Assembly (NCBI GenBank): GCA_050123335.1
Contig: JASFHH010000010.1
Coordinates: forward strand, 1 to 48,746
Reading direction: 5' to 3'
DNA length: 48,746 nt
DNA from: JASFHF01 sp050123335
GTDB lineage: Bacteria; Pseudomonadota; Gammaproteobacteria; UBA12402
Part shown: piece after piece, positions 34,828-42,394 of the stretch
Numbering within the stretch: position 1 is the first letter of the stretch
Layout: each line of letters opens with the position of its first letter
The notes under the pieces: model-generated
Database searches by the model: none
What the model was told of the DNA's origin: nothing
What the model saw: only the letters and a program-made list of their open reading frames with translations
Position numbers and translations under genes: made by a program

Positions 34828-34856
34828 AATATAGATCAAAATTTTTTAAAATGCAA
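34828..34856 (-). promoter_or_regulatory. Promoter of the small RNA
   Basis: On the minus strand: TTGCAT (34856-34851), a 17-base spacer, TATATT (34833-34828), then seven bases to the predicted first nucleotide at 34820. Spacing is ideal for sigma70. Confidence 0.65.
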
Positions 34857-34959
34857 TAATAACACGTTGAAAAATTAATTTTCGGTTTGTGATATCTATT
34901 TGATAATTAGTTATAAATTGCTATACTGAAGGCAATTTAAATAACAATTTAGGTGAATA

Positions 34960-35589
34960 ATGAAGTATAAGTTATTGATTTTTGATTGGGATGGCACGCT
35001 GGCAAATACCCACCCAGCGGTAGTAAGAACTATGCAGCAGGTGGCGGCTGATTTACAATTGCCTATTCCCAAAGAGGAAGACATTACCGCTGGTTTTGGT
35101 TGGACATTGGAAAATATAGTGCGCAAATTATTTCCTACGGCTGATTGTCAGATTTTTCATGAGAAGTTTTACCAATATTGTGCGAATGGTGATAGTCGGG
35201 ATCAGTTATTTGATGGCACTTTGCGAACTTTACAGAATTTACAACAGCAAAATTATTTATTGGCGATTGCAACCAATAAAACTCGCAAAGAATTACTATT
35301 TTCCTTAGATCATTTGGAATTGCATAATTATTTTTGTACGCTGCGTTGTGGTGATGATGATTTTACTAAACCACAGCCAGAAGTTTTGCATGGAATTTTA
35401 AATGAACTATCAGTCAAACCACAAGACGCAGTGATGATTGGTGATAGCAGTTTTGACATGTTAGTAGCGCAAAATGCAAAAGTTGACGCAATTGCAGTTT
35501 GTTGCAATAAGCAGCAGAAACAAGAGTTATCGCAATATAATCCGATTGTTTGTATCAAAAGTTTAAGCGAATTACATCATTATATATAA
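34960..35589 (+). CDS. HAD-IA family hydrolase, phosphoglycolate phosphatase-like
   Basis: The four HAD motifs are present: DWDGTLA with nucleophile Asp9 and Asp11, ATNKT (motif II), Lys in KPQPEV (motif III) and IGDSSFD (motif IV). A helical cap domain lies between residues 15 and 80. The length, 209 residues, and the motif spacing fit Gph-like phosphatases of sugar phosphates or phosphoglycolate, though YieH- or RluC-linked HAD proteins are similar and the substrate cannot be told. AGGTGAATA precedes the ATG. Confidence 0.88.
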   Translation: MKYKLLIFDWDGTLANTHPAVVRTMQQVAADLQLPIPKEEDITAGFGWTLENIVRKLFPTADCQIFHEKFYQYCANGDSRDQLFDGTLRTLQNLQQQNYLLAIATNKTRKELLFSLDHLELHNYFCTLRCGDDDFTKPQPEVLHGILNELSVKPQDAVMIGDSSFDMLVAQNAKVDAIAVCCNKQQKQELSQYNPIVCIKSLSELHHYI

Positions 35590-35651
35590 TTAGCAGCCAT
35601 TGCGGGCTTTGCCTTAAACTAACCATAGCACAATAGACGTATACCTTTTAA

Positions 35652-35849
35652 TTAACGACTATTTTTTGAACTTTGGGTTGAGTCTGATTTATTTAAATAA
35701 GAACCAGAAGATTTGATTTTACGATTCAAAGTAGTTATGATGCTGTTATCCTTTCCTTTATAAATATCTAAAGCTTTAGAATAATAGGTTTTAGCCTGTT
35801 TGTAATTACCCATTGCAAAATGGCATGATGCGATAATGCGAAATTGTGT
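35652..35849 (-). pseudogene. Remnant of a tetratricopeptide-repeat protein (C-terminal piece)
   Basis: An open stretch without a proper start translates to FRIIASCHFAMGNYKQAKTYYSKALDIY followed by a Ser/Asn/Lys-rich tail and a stop at 35654-35652. The first part is a clear TPR (A-x-x-H/Y-F-A-M-G-N-Y-x-Q-A). A TAG stands just before it and nothing recognisable continues upstream, so the rest of the gene has been lost. This remnant accounts for much of the 457-base gap after the HAD gene. Confidence 0.6.
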
Positions 35850-35943
35850 CTAAAATTAATAAGCTATTTTTTGTTAACAGAAAATGAGTGAAGTTTTATA
35901 TCTTATTTTTTTGAAAATTGGTCTAGGCTTTTAACTCAAATTA

Positions 35944-35983
35944 GTTCACTATAGTTCACCAATTTTAGTGAACTATAGTGAAC
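35944..35983. promoter_or_regulatory. Fourfold GTTCAC/GTGAAC operator-like repeat
   Basis: GTTCACTATAGTTCAC (35944-35959) is repeated in perfect reverse complement at 35968-35983 around an 8-base spacer. Each 16-base arm is itself two GTTCAC half-sites separated by TATA. Four regularly spaced half-sites about 64 bases before an ATPase/winged-helix gene remnant are the pattern of a cooperative repressor site. Confidence 0.65.
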
Positions 35984-36046
35984 CGACATGAAAGCATTGC
36001 TGGAAGCCAGATTGAGGGCAAATGAATACGTAGAGGGGAATTATCT

Positions 36047-36755
36047 ATGCAATGGGAATCACTGGGTTTTAAAAGTAATCCGTTAAATACGGATCCTATT
36101 CAACAATCAACTTTAGAACTATATACGGGGCATAAGGAAGATAATGATTATTGTATTAACGCAATTAGCGAAAGAAACGTTGCTATAGTTGTTGAAGGAG
36201 AACGAGGTGTTGGCACAACATCATTCGCCAATTATATTCGCTTTTATGCGCAGCATGCCAAAATGTATTTTACTCCACGGGAAGAAATTCGTGTTGAAGC
36301 TGGTTGGACATTGGAGATATTGTTGGCTGCAGCAATTGCAGCTATTGTTCGAGAAATAGAATTATTTTTGCCTGAAAAAGTTTCGAAAAATAAGATTTTT
36401 CAAAATGCCAAAGCAGTTTCATCTAGAATAGCCGAAGTGTATCGTTCATTTGGTGTTGGAGCGAATGTGCAAAATTACGGAGGATATATCAAAACCTATG
36501 TTGATTAAATTAGCTAAAGAAAGAGTTTCTCGTAATGAGTTAGTCCCAAGTGAAGAAGCAATTCTTAGTATTGTGGTTAAAAAAGGAGAGGTGACGGGTA
36601 CAGATATTATTAAGAAATCTAAAACCTCTAAGTCTTTTGTTTCAAAAACTGTGAATAATCTTCTGAAGCGTAAATTAATTAAAGTCAGAAAACACGGTAA
36701 AAATAATTACTATACTCCAGCGTTGGATGCAATTATTGCTTATGGAGATGATTGA
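36047..36755 (+). pseudogene. Broken ATPase with winged-helix C-terminus
   Basis: The first frame (36047-36508, 153 codons) encodes an ATPase N-terminus, LGFKSNPLNTDPI...VVEGERGVGTTSFANY, with a P-loop-like GERGVGTTS at 51-59 that has Thr in place of the Walker lysine. It ends in a stop. A second frame, open from 36450 but meaningful from about 36495, encodes KERVSRNELVPSEEAILSIVVKKGEVTGTDIIKKSKTSKSFVSKTVNNLLKRKLIKVRKHG, a winged helix. A frameshift plus loss of the middle of the protein (the Walker B region is missing) best explains this. AGAGGGG precedes the first ATG. The two halves mirror the layout of the intact ATPase at 842-1963. Confidence 0.7.
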
Positions 36756-36882
36756 TGATAGCAGATGAATTGTAAAATTCAGAATCTAATCTGGCAGTTA
36801 TTATAAACTCAAGCAACATTGTCATGGTTGATATTGTTGTCCGAAATTTTTAATACACTACCATGTTAATCCAATGCCGTTA

Positions 36883-37074
36883 TTATTTGGTGCAACTTGA
36901 AAAATTTTCTGTAATTTCCCGCAGATCATCATCTATTGACCAAAGTGTATTATAGATTGTATTATAATCAAGGGTAGGGCAATGATCCATTGATGTTAAT
37001 AAGCAATTTAATATGGCTCTTATTTTTGGTATTTTTTCATCAATGATGTCTTGCAGCTCAATTTTTTTATACAT
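36883..37074 (-). CDS. Small acidic protein of unknown function
   Basis: This 63-residue ORF (MYKKIELQDIIDEKIPKIRAI...) is acidic and probably helical, with no recognised motif. It is the last frame of the csrA operon, 28 bases after the preceding small gene, but has a weak ribosome site. It could be spurious; its support is position and lack of any competing frame. Confidence 0.4.
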   Translation of the reverse strand: MYKKIELQDIIDEKIPKIRAILNCLLTSMDHCPTLDYNTIYNTLWSIDDDLREITENFSSCTK

Positions 37075-37102
37075 ATTGTTTACTTTTTATGGCTTTGTGA
37101 TA

Positions 37103-37345
37103 TCAAATCCGTTTTTCAGCGCAAAGTATTATGTCGCGTGCTAATATGATGTCTTTATAGCAGCATAAAAAGTTACGATATGTATATGCCCGTTTATTAC
37201 CGTGTGAAATTGATTGTTTAAAGTACATCATGCAAGATTTGAAATGATTCTGTATCAATGCTTTTATTGCTAATTCAAAATACATATCCATATTTTCTTC
37301 GTTTGTCATGCTTGTGTCAATTTTAGTATTAATAGTTGTATTCAT
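37103..37345 (-). CDS. Small protein in csrA operon, single TPR-like hairpin
   Basis: This 80-residue protein is not recognised. ATG 37345 is chosen over an upstream start in the same frame because an excellent AAAGGAGG site precedes it. Residues 20-46 (MYFELAIKALIQNHFKSCMMYFKQSI) resemble one TPR or SEL1 helix pair; five cysteines are scattered in the C-terminal half. It lies 49 bases after the CsrA-receiver gene, same strand. Strong AGGAGG sites such as this are natural CsrA targets, so it may be a regulated output of the operon (inference). Confidence 0.6.
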   Translation of the reverse strand: MNTTINTKIDTSMTNEENMDMYFELAIKALIQNHFKSCMMYFKQSISHGNKRAYTYRNFLCCYKDIILARDIILCAEKRI

Positions 37346-37394
37346 CTTATTTCCTCCTTTATTGGTTATTGTACCCCTCTCCATTTTTTTGTTC

Positions 37395-38048
37395 TTAACC
37401 CTCATTTTCTTGTTGGTTTTTATGTAGTAGCCATTTGCAAATTAACTTTTGCAATTTTTCCATCGAAAGCGGTTTTATTGCAAAATCATCACATCCAGCA
37501 CTTAAGCATTTGTCTTTTACTGTATCTCCAAAAGCAGTTAAAAAAATCACTGGTGTGGTTTGATTGATAAAGTTTTTACGAATAAATCGGCAAATTTCAA
37601 CTCCGCTAACGTCTGGTAAACCAATATCAAGTAAAATTAAATCAAATTTATTCTGCAGTGTATCGAATGCTTCCCGGCCGTCTTTGGCGGCAATAACTTT
37701 ACAGCCTAAAGATTCTAAAAAAGTTGTGTTAACTTTGCGGATAATCTCAGCATCTTCAACCAGTAAAACCTTGGGTTTTTTGCTTAGTTTTTCTTTGGCT
37801 GAAATTAACGTAATTGGTATTTCTTTTTTTTGTTTATGATAATACGCTTCAACTTTTTGCTGTAAATCAGCCTGCATGCGCTGATATTTTTCTCTAACAC
37901 ACACATCGATATTATTAGATGTCTTAATACCAAGCCTAATGCGCGAATTGTTATTCTTGTTGTCATCGCGCAAAAGCACCAGGCATATCTCTCCATCTTC
38001 GCTCAGCAATTTTAGCCCCTCCCCAAAATTGCATTCGAAAATTTCCAT
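37395..38048 (-). CDS. CsrA-like domain fused to a response-regulator receiver domain
   Basis: Residues 93-205 form a complete receiver: acidic pair Glu98-Asp99, phospho-acceptor Asp141 in LLDIGLPD, Thr171 and Lys192. Residues 1-60 align with the CsrA encoded just upstream: MEIFECNFGEGLKLL with MLVLTRKINESIIIN without gaps, then IRLGI with VRVGI, and VREKYQRM with HREEIYNKI, so the key CsrA Arg44-Glu45 pair is retained as Arg52-Glu53. The CsrA residues Leu4 and Arg6 are changed to Phe and Cys. A helical linker (55-92) joins the domains. Phosphorylation could thus control RNA binding or heterodimer formation with CsrA. No histidine kinase is in the window. It starts 18 bases after csrA. Confidence 0.75.
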   Translation of the reverse strand: MEIFECNFGEGLKLLSEDGEICLVLLRDDNKNNNSRIRLGIKTSNNIDVCVREKYQRMQADLQQKVEAYYHKQKKEIPITLISAKEKLSKKPKVLLVEDAEIIRKVNTTFLESLGCKVIAAKDGREAFDTLQNKFDLILLDIGLPDVSGVEICRFIRKNFINQTTPVIFLTAFGDTVKDKCLSAGCDDFAIKPLSMEKLQKLICKWLLHKNQQENEG

Positions 38049-38066
38049 TTTTTAATCCTCGATTAA

Positions 38067-38252
38067 TTACGCGCCTTTCTGTTTTTCGTGTTCTGCTAAA
38101 ATCTTGTTATAAATTTCTTCTCGATGAACGATAACGGCTTCAGGCGCAGAGATTCCAACACGAACCTGACGCCCTCTAACTTCCAAAATTTGAATTTTGG
38201 TGTCGTCATTAATAATTATTGATTCATTAATTTTTCTGGTTAAAACTAACAT
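38067..38252 (-). CDS. csrA: Carbon storage regulator CsrA
   Basis: This 61-residue RNA-binding protein begins MLVLTRKINESIIIND and keeps Leu4, Arg6, the VRVGI strand and Arg44 in VHREEI. CsrA dimers bind ANGGA motifs, usually over ribosome sites. ATG 38252 is clear from the family; the frame runs further upstream but that part is leader. The leader has several GGA motifs, and the ribosome site itself reads ACGGAGGA, an ANGGA motif, so autoregulation is likely. It is the first gene of a four-gene operon with the CsrA-receiver fusion and two small ORFs. Confidence 0.95.
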   Translation of the reverse strand: MLVLTRKINESIIINDDTKIQILEVRGRQVRVGISAPEAVIVHREEIYNKILAEHEKQKGA

Positions 38253-38504
38253 ATTTATATCCTCCGTAAATTTCGCTTTATCAAAGCTTGCTTCCATTCC
38301 CAAATACATTGCGTTTTTAGGATAGGTTTTGCTATTGTTATTTTTGGTTGGCTTTATGCCTATTAAGGTGGAGATTTCCCTATTGCTTGTCTGTTTAGAG
38401 CAGCCAAGCAAATTTCCCTTAGTTGTTTAAAGTATAGTAGGGTGTGTGCATAATTAAATTAAGTAATAATTCAGTTAAATTTACCATATAATTTACTTGG
38501 TTAA

Positions 38505-38533
38505 TTGACAAAGGAAGGCTAATATATTATGAT
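38505..38533 (+). promoter_or_regulatory. Strong predicted promoter of the 447-residue unknown gene
   Basis: TTGACA (38505-38510), exactly 17 bases, then TATGAT (38528-38533). The -35 is a perfect consensus. The start codon follows 28 bases later with AAGGA between. Confidence 0.7.
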
Positions 38534-38561
38534 ATGATACATTCGCAAAAGGATACAAAAT

Positions 38562-39905
38562 ATGGCAGAAACTAGGACTCAAGCCAACATCCGCCAAGTT
38601 ACCTGGGAACAGGTGCGCCCCAAAGTCAAGAAAGTTAACCCAGCCCTATGCAATATTATCGATGAGCTAAACCCACCAAAAGAACTTGGCCTCTTTGTTG
38701 CACAAATACCATTTGGCCAGGAGACAGTGCAACGAGGTGTTTTGCATTTGCCGGATAATCAGGGAAATTTAGTGAAACATGATAATCCTAAGTTAGATAA
38801 AAAACTGCAGCAACTCGCATATAACTTTGGCACAAATCCTGTAAGCTTGGTTTTAAAAAATTCTTTTGAAGTTTATTTAAACATGGATAATTATACAATT
38901 CCATACATCATAGTTCCAGAAGGTGCATTATTGAGTGCATGGATAGTATTAAATCCAGAAAAAAACCTCCAACCAGCTTTCTTATGGCATATCAGCGCCG
39001 GCGTCAGATCAATGTTTATGCTCTCCAAAATTTCATTAGATAGAAATCATGCTCGATTGGCACAACATCTTGATGTTAATCTGGATAAACCGGAACATTA
39101 TGCCGAACATGGCAATGTATTTCGTAAAATTTATGAAAGCGAAAATTTTCAGGAAGACTGGTATACTGAAGTTTTATATTTCAGTAAAGAATGGTTTGAT
39201 AATTTGCAAGATCCAGCATGGATAAAATTTTCCAAATATCTATATGAGAGTTATTGGAAAAATACGGAATTTTGGCGTAATGAATTCATATGGCATTTAA
39301 TTTTTTCCATAATCCAAAAAGAAAGAAATTTAAAGCCCAATCCTTATGTTGCTGATACAGTTAAACATTTATTGGCCATGAGCTTAGGGGTTTATCCAGG
39401 ATTTGCACCATCAAACAATAATTCAGCTGCACCTATTTCACGACTACAACAATTGTATGTTGACATTTATCAGCTGGAATACGCGCCAATTATCATGTGC
39501 CCGACTTATTTTAAACGATATTATTTTAAATCACAAAAACGTAATAGCGATATTTACTATTCGCTTGCTTACCCAACAACAATTAATTTTTCACCCAAAT
39601 CAAAGCGTACTGCCAATAAAATTACTGAATTAAAAGAAATACATTACCTGCTAAATAAATATTTAGATGCTATTAAAACTGCTGATTTAAACCTCAACAA
39701 TACACCATTAGCAGAAATTCCTGATTTAGTGGAATTTAATTTTTATCATACCAGTGAAATCTCAACCAATATTAACTCAAGTGAATTATTACCACAAAGA
39801 GATCAAAATTTTTTACTTAATAGAAAAGGAAAATTCCCTGATAAAAGTCCATTTTTAAGAGGATGTATAAGCATTTCTGAGTCATCCAAGGCTAAAAACA
39901 CTTAA
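38562..39905 (+). CDS. Hypothetical protein, 447 residues
   Basis: I do not recognise this protein. It has no signal peptide or membrane helix, so it is likely cytoplasmic or exported by a non-Sec route. Aromatic residues are frequent, with Trp/Tyr/Phe-rich segments between 190 and 260 (WYTEVLYFSKEWFDNL, LYESYWKNTEFWRNEFIWHLIF). It has one of the strongest promoters in the window, and it diverges from csrA. Its last 24 bases overlap the convergent methyltransferase gene. The lower Lys/Asn content compared with the two effector-like proteins is noticeable, but a host-directed role cannot be excluded. Confidence 0.75.
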   Translation: MAETRTQANIRQVTWEQVRPKVKKVNPALCNIIDELNPPKELGLFVAQIPFGQETVQRGVLHLPDNQGNLVKHDNPKLDKKLQQLAYNFGTNPVSLVLKNSFEVYLNMDNYTIPYIIVPEGALLSAWIVLNPEKNLQPAFLWHISAGVRSMFMLSKISLDRNHARLAQHLDVNLDKPEHYAEHGNVFRKIYESENFQEDWYTEVLYFSKEWFDNLQDPAWIKFSKYLYESYWKNTEFWRNEFIWHLIFSIIQKERNLKPNPYVADTVKHLLAMSLGVYPGFAPSNNNSAAPISRLQQLYVDIYQLEYAPIIMCPTYFKRYYFKSQKRNSDIYYSLAYPTTINFSPKSKRTANKITELKEIHYLLNKYLDAIKTADLNLNNTPLAEIPDLVEFNFYHTSEISTNINSSELLPQRDQNFLLNRKGKFPDKSPFLRGCISISESSKAKNT

Positions 39906-40598
39906 TCTGCGTTTACGGTTAACTAAAGCTGAATAAAATAAATCTTCATGGTGAACTAAGCCAGCATACTGCACATATTGCATAATTTCATCATCTGATG
40001 GGAAATAACAATAATCTTTACCGTAAGAAGTTTTAATTATACGATCATTGGGGGTTGCTCCAAATGCATTAATTGAAACAAAATCTACAGATACAGTATC
40101 TAAAATAAGATAACCTTTTTTGCTTAACAACTTGCTAAGATACGAAATCATTTGTGACTGTTCAGTTTTAGAAAACTCAAAAATTCCAGTCCACATCCAT
40201 AAAATTAAATCAAATTTCTCATCAGTCTTAAAATTCGCAACATCATCGCAAATAATATCCGCTCGTCCATAAAATTGTGATTGCAAAAATTGACAAAATC
40301 TTTGATTCCTTTCAACCGCAACTAATTTACCCTGATAACCTTGATTTAAAATATGAGCTAACACTCGGCCATAACCTGCACCTATTTCTAAAATAGAGTT
40401 TGCGTTTCTGATATACTTCTTAATAGTTTTAACATCTACGCCTGTGTCTAAGCCTGATTGAATCGCAATTTGATAAAAAGCTTCTATAGGCATATTCTTA
40501 TATATATTTATATTATCAGTATTTGACCAGTTTTCATGCTTTGAATGATGAGATTTGAGATTTGTTACGCACTCTTCTTGTGTGTTTTTTTTTGTCAT
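39882..40598 (-). CDS. Class I SAM-dependent methyltransferase
   Basis: The nucleotide-binding motif I is ILEIGAGYGR, followed by an acidic strand end (VAVERN), a motif DIICDDVANF and motif IV-like FDLILWMWTGIFEF. The roughly 240 residues suit a stand-alone small-molecule or protein methyltransferase; the substrate cannot be told from sequence. ATG 40598 is used; a TTG nine bases upstream is also possible and neither has ideal ribosome-site spacing. The 3' end overlaps the convergent unknown gene by 24 bases. A Fur-box-like site lies about 70 bases upstream. Confidence 0.8.
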   Translation of the reverse strand: MTKKNTQEECVTNLKSHHSKHENWSNTDNINIYKNMPIEAFYQIAIQSGLDTGVDVKTIKKYIRNANSILEIGAGYGRVLAHILNQGYQGKLVAVERNQRFCQFLQSQFYGRADIICDDVANFKTDEKFDLILWMWTGIFEFSKTEQSQMISYLSKLLSKKGYLILDTVSVDFVSINAFGATPNDRIIKTSYGKDYCYFPSDDEIMQYVQYAGLVHHEDLFYSALVNRKRRLSVFSLG

Positions 40599-40669
40599 CT
40601 TGATCAAAAGCCTCTCTAAACACCTTGTTTAGTGAGTTTTTATTATTATTGAATGTGCATATAATACCA

Positions 40670-40688
40670 CATAATGATAATCATAATA
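40670..40688. promoter_or_regulatory. Fur-box-like sequence
   Basis: CATAATGATAATCATAATA matches the 19-base Fur consensus GATAATGATAATCATTATC at 16 positions. It lies between the methyltransferase gene and a short plus-strand transcript unit, with a TATAAA at 40700-40705 that could be its -10 box. Confidence 0.55.
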
Positions 40689-40705
40689 ACTTTTTGTGCT
40701 ATAAA

Positions 40706-40810
40706 ATTGAGACATCTGTCACAAAAAGGAGGATATTAACATGAAATTTATGAATTAAATCACACACATAATCTCCCCACTCGGGTTTATAAACTTGAGC
40801 GGGATTTTAT
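40706..40810 (+). other. Putative short transcript: five-codon ORF plus terminator-like hairpin
   Basis: AAGGAGG (40726-40732) stands eight bases before ATG 40741, which opens a five-codon frame MKFMN ending in TAA at 40756-40758. A hairpin (40776-40789 with 40790-40803; one mismatch, two G-U pairs) followed by ATTTTAT comes 18 bases later. CTCC at the hairpin base could pair with the ribosome site. The design suggests a leader peptide or a regulatory RNA; no gene under its control lies directly downstream. Confidence 0.4.
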
Positions 40811-40814
40811 CTGA

Positions 40815-40946
40815 ATGCAAGCTGCAAAAATGAATGTAGAATTACTACAAGTCCGTTTTGGCGTAGAGCGATCAAAATTGTTAATGATGGTATTTGATTA
40901 TGCATCGAAGCAATATTCTAATTTTTTATTTATTAAAAAATCGTAA
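40815..40946 (+). CDS. Small ORF, doubtful
   Basis: A 43-codon frame encodes MQAAKMNVELLQVRFGVERSK and continues to FLFIKKS. It is not recognised and has no ribosome site. It may be a gene remnant; it is listed because the 423-base gap holds little else apart from the Fur-like site and the short transcript. Confidence 0.2.
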   Translation: MQAAKMNVELLQVRFGVERSKLLMMVFDYASKQYSNFLFIKKS

Positions 40947-40984
40947 AAAAATGTAAAATATAACCCGTAAACTGGCATAACTGG

Positions 40985-41015
40985 ATCCCGCGGTCAACAA
41001 ACATGGCCGCGGGAT
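40985..41015. repeat. REP-like palindrome, copy 1
   Basis: ATCCCGCGG (40985-40993) pairs with CCGCGGGAT (41007-41015); the surrounding TGGATCCCGCGGTCAAC and GGCCGCGGGATGAC are shared with the copy at 42542-42572. It is much more GC-rich than its surroundings. Palindromes of this sequence type are widespread in genomes of intracellular proteobacteria (from memory). Confidence 0.8.
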
Positions 41016-41030
41016 GACAACATCATCTAA

Positions 41031-41816
41031 CTACGTATAAGATAAAATCAATCCCGCCTGGAATAATGGTTGTTTATACAGAATATGATTTGGTGTAGGT
41101 TGTTTATCTTTGAAGCGTATATATAAATATCCGGCGCCGGCGAAGATTTGGGTTGTGAAATTTGATTTAGCTAGTAAATTATATTTTAGACGCAGATTTA
41201 CGGTGGTGATGTTCAAATGAAATAGGGGAATCGCTGTAGCTGCATCGCCATCAATCGCAAATTTGTTATTGATATTATAATTGCTATATATTCCTGCGCG
41301 TACGGCAGATGGAATAAAATGTCGTGGTGCGATGTAGTTGGGAATCCGGTAATCAAAGTCCATCATAGCAGCTTCAAGCTGTGGAGCAATCGACCATTTG
41401 TTGTTTGGGGAAAAATTGTATTGTGCGCCAATTCTTGCCCAATCTAAAGTTAGTTTTGAGCTGATCGATGATCCTGCAGGAATGGTAACATTATGAGTAA
41501 TGATGGTTTTGTTTAGTGTATTTGATCCAGAAGGACGAATGTTTTGATAGCCGCCATAAAAAGTTAATTTGTGCCAATTGAGTTTTAATAGAAAATCATA
41601 ATTGTTGTTGTGCTTGATGCCTAAATCATTCAAAGTGGGTAAATGATAGGATGTAGTGCCGGCTTGACCACCTTGAGGAATTTGCACAAAGCCGTTGGCC
41701 GGTCCGGTTTGAAAACTGGCCATAAAATTTATCGAAAATGGCGAGAGGCTTTTTGCATATGTAATAGAACATGTTGTTGCCAGCAGTAATATAATTGTGG
41801 TTAGTTTTTTTATCAT
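41031..41816 (-). CDS. Small outer-membrane beta-barrel protein
   Basis: A signal peptide (1-21, ending ITYA) is followed by about 240 residues of alternating amphipathic strands (FLLKLNWHKLTFYGGYQNI, LTLDWARIGAQYNF, VNLRLKYNLL, FTTQIFAGAGYLYIRF) and a final strand LFQAGLILSYT. This is typical of an eight-stranded barrel of the OmpA/OmpW size class; I cannot name the family. It is translationally coupled to the TPR-like gene upstream by an ATGA overlap. Confidence 0.75.
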   Translation of the reverse strand: MIKKLTTIILLLATTCSITYAKSLSPFSINFMASFQTGPANGFVQIPQGGQAGTTSYHLPTLNDLGIKHNNNYDFLLKLNWHKLTFYGGYQNIRPSGSNTLNKTIITHNVTIPAGSSISSKLTLDWARIGAQYNFSPNNKWSIAPQLEAAMMDFDYRIPNYIAPRHFIPSAVRAGIYSNYNINNKFAIDGDAATAIPLFHLNITTVNLRLKYNLLAKSNFTTQIFAGAGYLYIRFKDKQPTPNHILYKQPLFQAGLILSYT

Positions 41817-42394
41817 ATAGGTTTAACTTTTATTGGAAGAATATTATTTTTCTTCTTTTTAAATTTTTGTGCCATCAGGTTATTGGTTGTTTTTTTGTAT
41901 GGCCAATGATATTGATTCATAATATCGTTGATTTGTTCTATAGATAGAAGTTTTTTAACTTTATTTATGTAGTTGATAAATTCTGTGGTACATGTGTTAT
42001 GTTTTTCTCCTTTTATATTGGTTTGTTTTGCTGCTTTGGATTTTTGGTTTGTTATATTAGCCATGCCAATATAGGTTTTCGCCAGTATGACTTTACTCTG
42101 AATTCTGGATTTATTATTGATGAGATGTTTATAACAGGATATTGCTGGTTTAATCCTTCCGCTTTTATGTAACAATTGAGCTTTTAAAAAAATAAGTATA
42201 ACTGGCGTATAATATTTCTTTATATACTTATCAATCTGTTCTATGACTGTAGGAATTTTGTCAAATGTTTTCGGTGGTATTCCTTCATTTGATGTGACTT
42301 TTTTCCCAATTACTTGTTTGGCCTGTCGTACAACCTTATCAAGTTCTTTGATTTTATTTCCCTTGCTTTTAACCAACCAGAAGACGAAAGCCAT
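41813..42394 (-). CDS. Basic helical protein with TPR-like segment
   Basis: This 193-residue protein opens with a short hydrophobic start (MAFVFWLV) and then Lys-rich helices. Residues about 60-120 (PVILIFLKAQLLHKSGRIKPAISCYKHLIN, then ILAKTYIGMANI) resemble two TPR units. It lacks a clear signal peptide. The stop overlaps the start of the outer-membrane barrel gene by four bases, so the two form an operon bracketed by REP-like palindromes. Function unknown. Confidence 0.6.
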   Translation of the reverse strand: MAFVFWLVKSKGNKIKELDKVVRQAKQVIGKKVTSNEGIPPKTFDKIPTVIEQIDKYIKKYYTPVILIFLKAQLLHKSGRIKPAISCYKHLINNKSRIQSKVILAKTYIGMANITNQKSKAAKQTNIKGEKHNTCTTEFINYINKVKKLLSIEQINDIMNQYHWPYKKTTNNLMAQKFKKKKNNILPIKVKPI

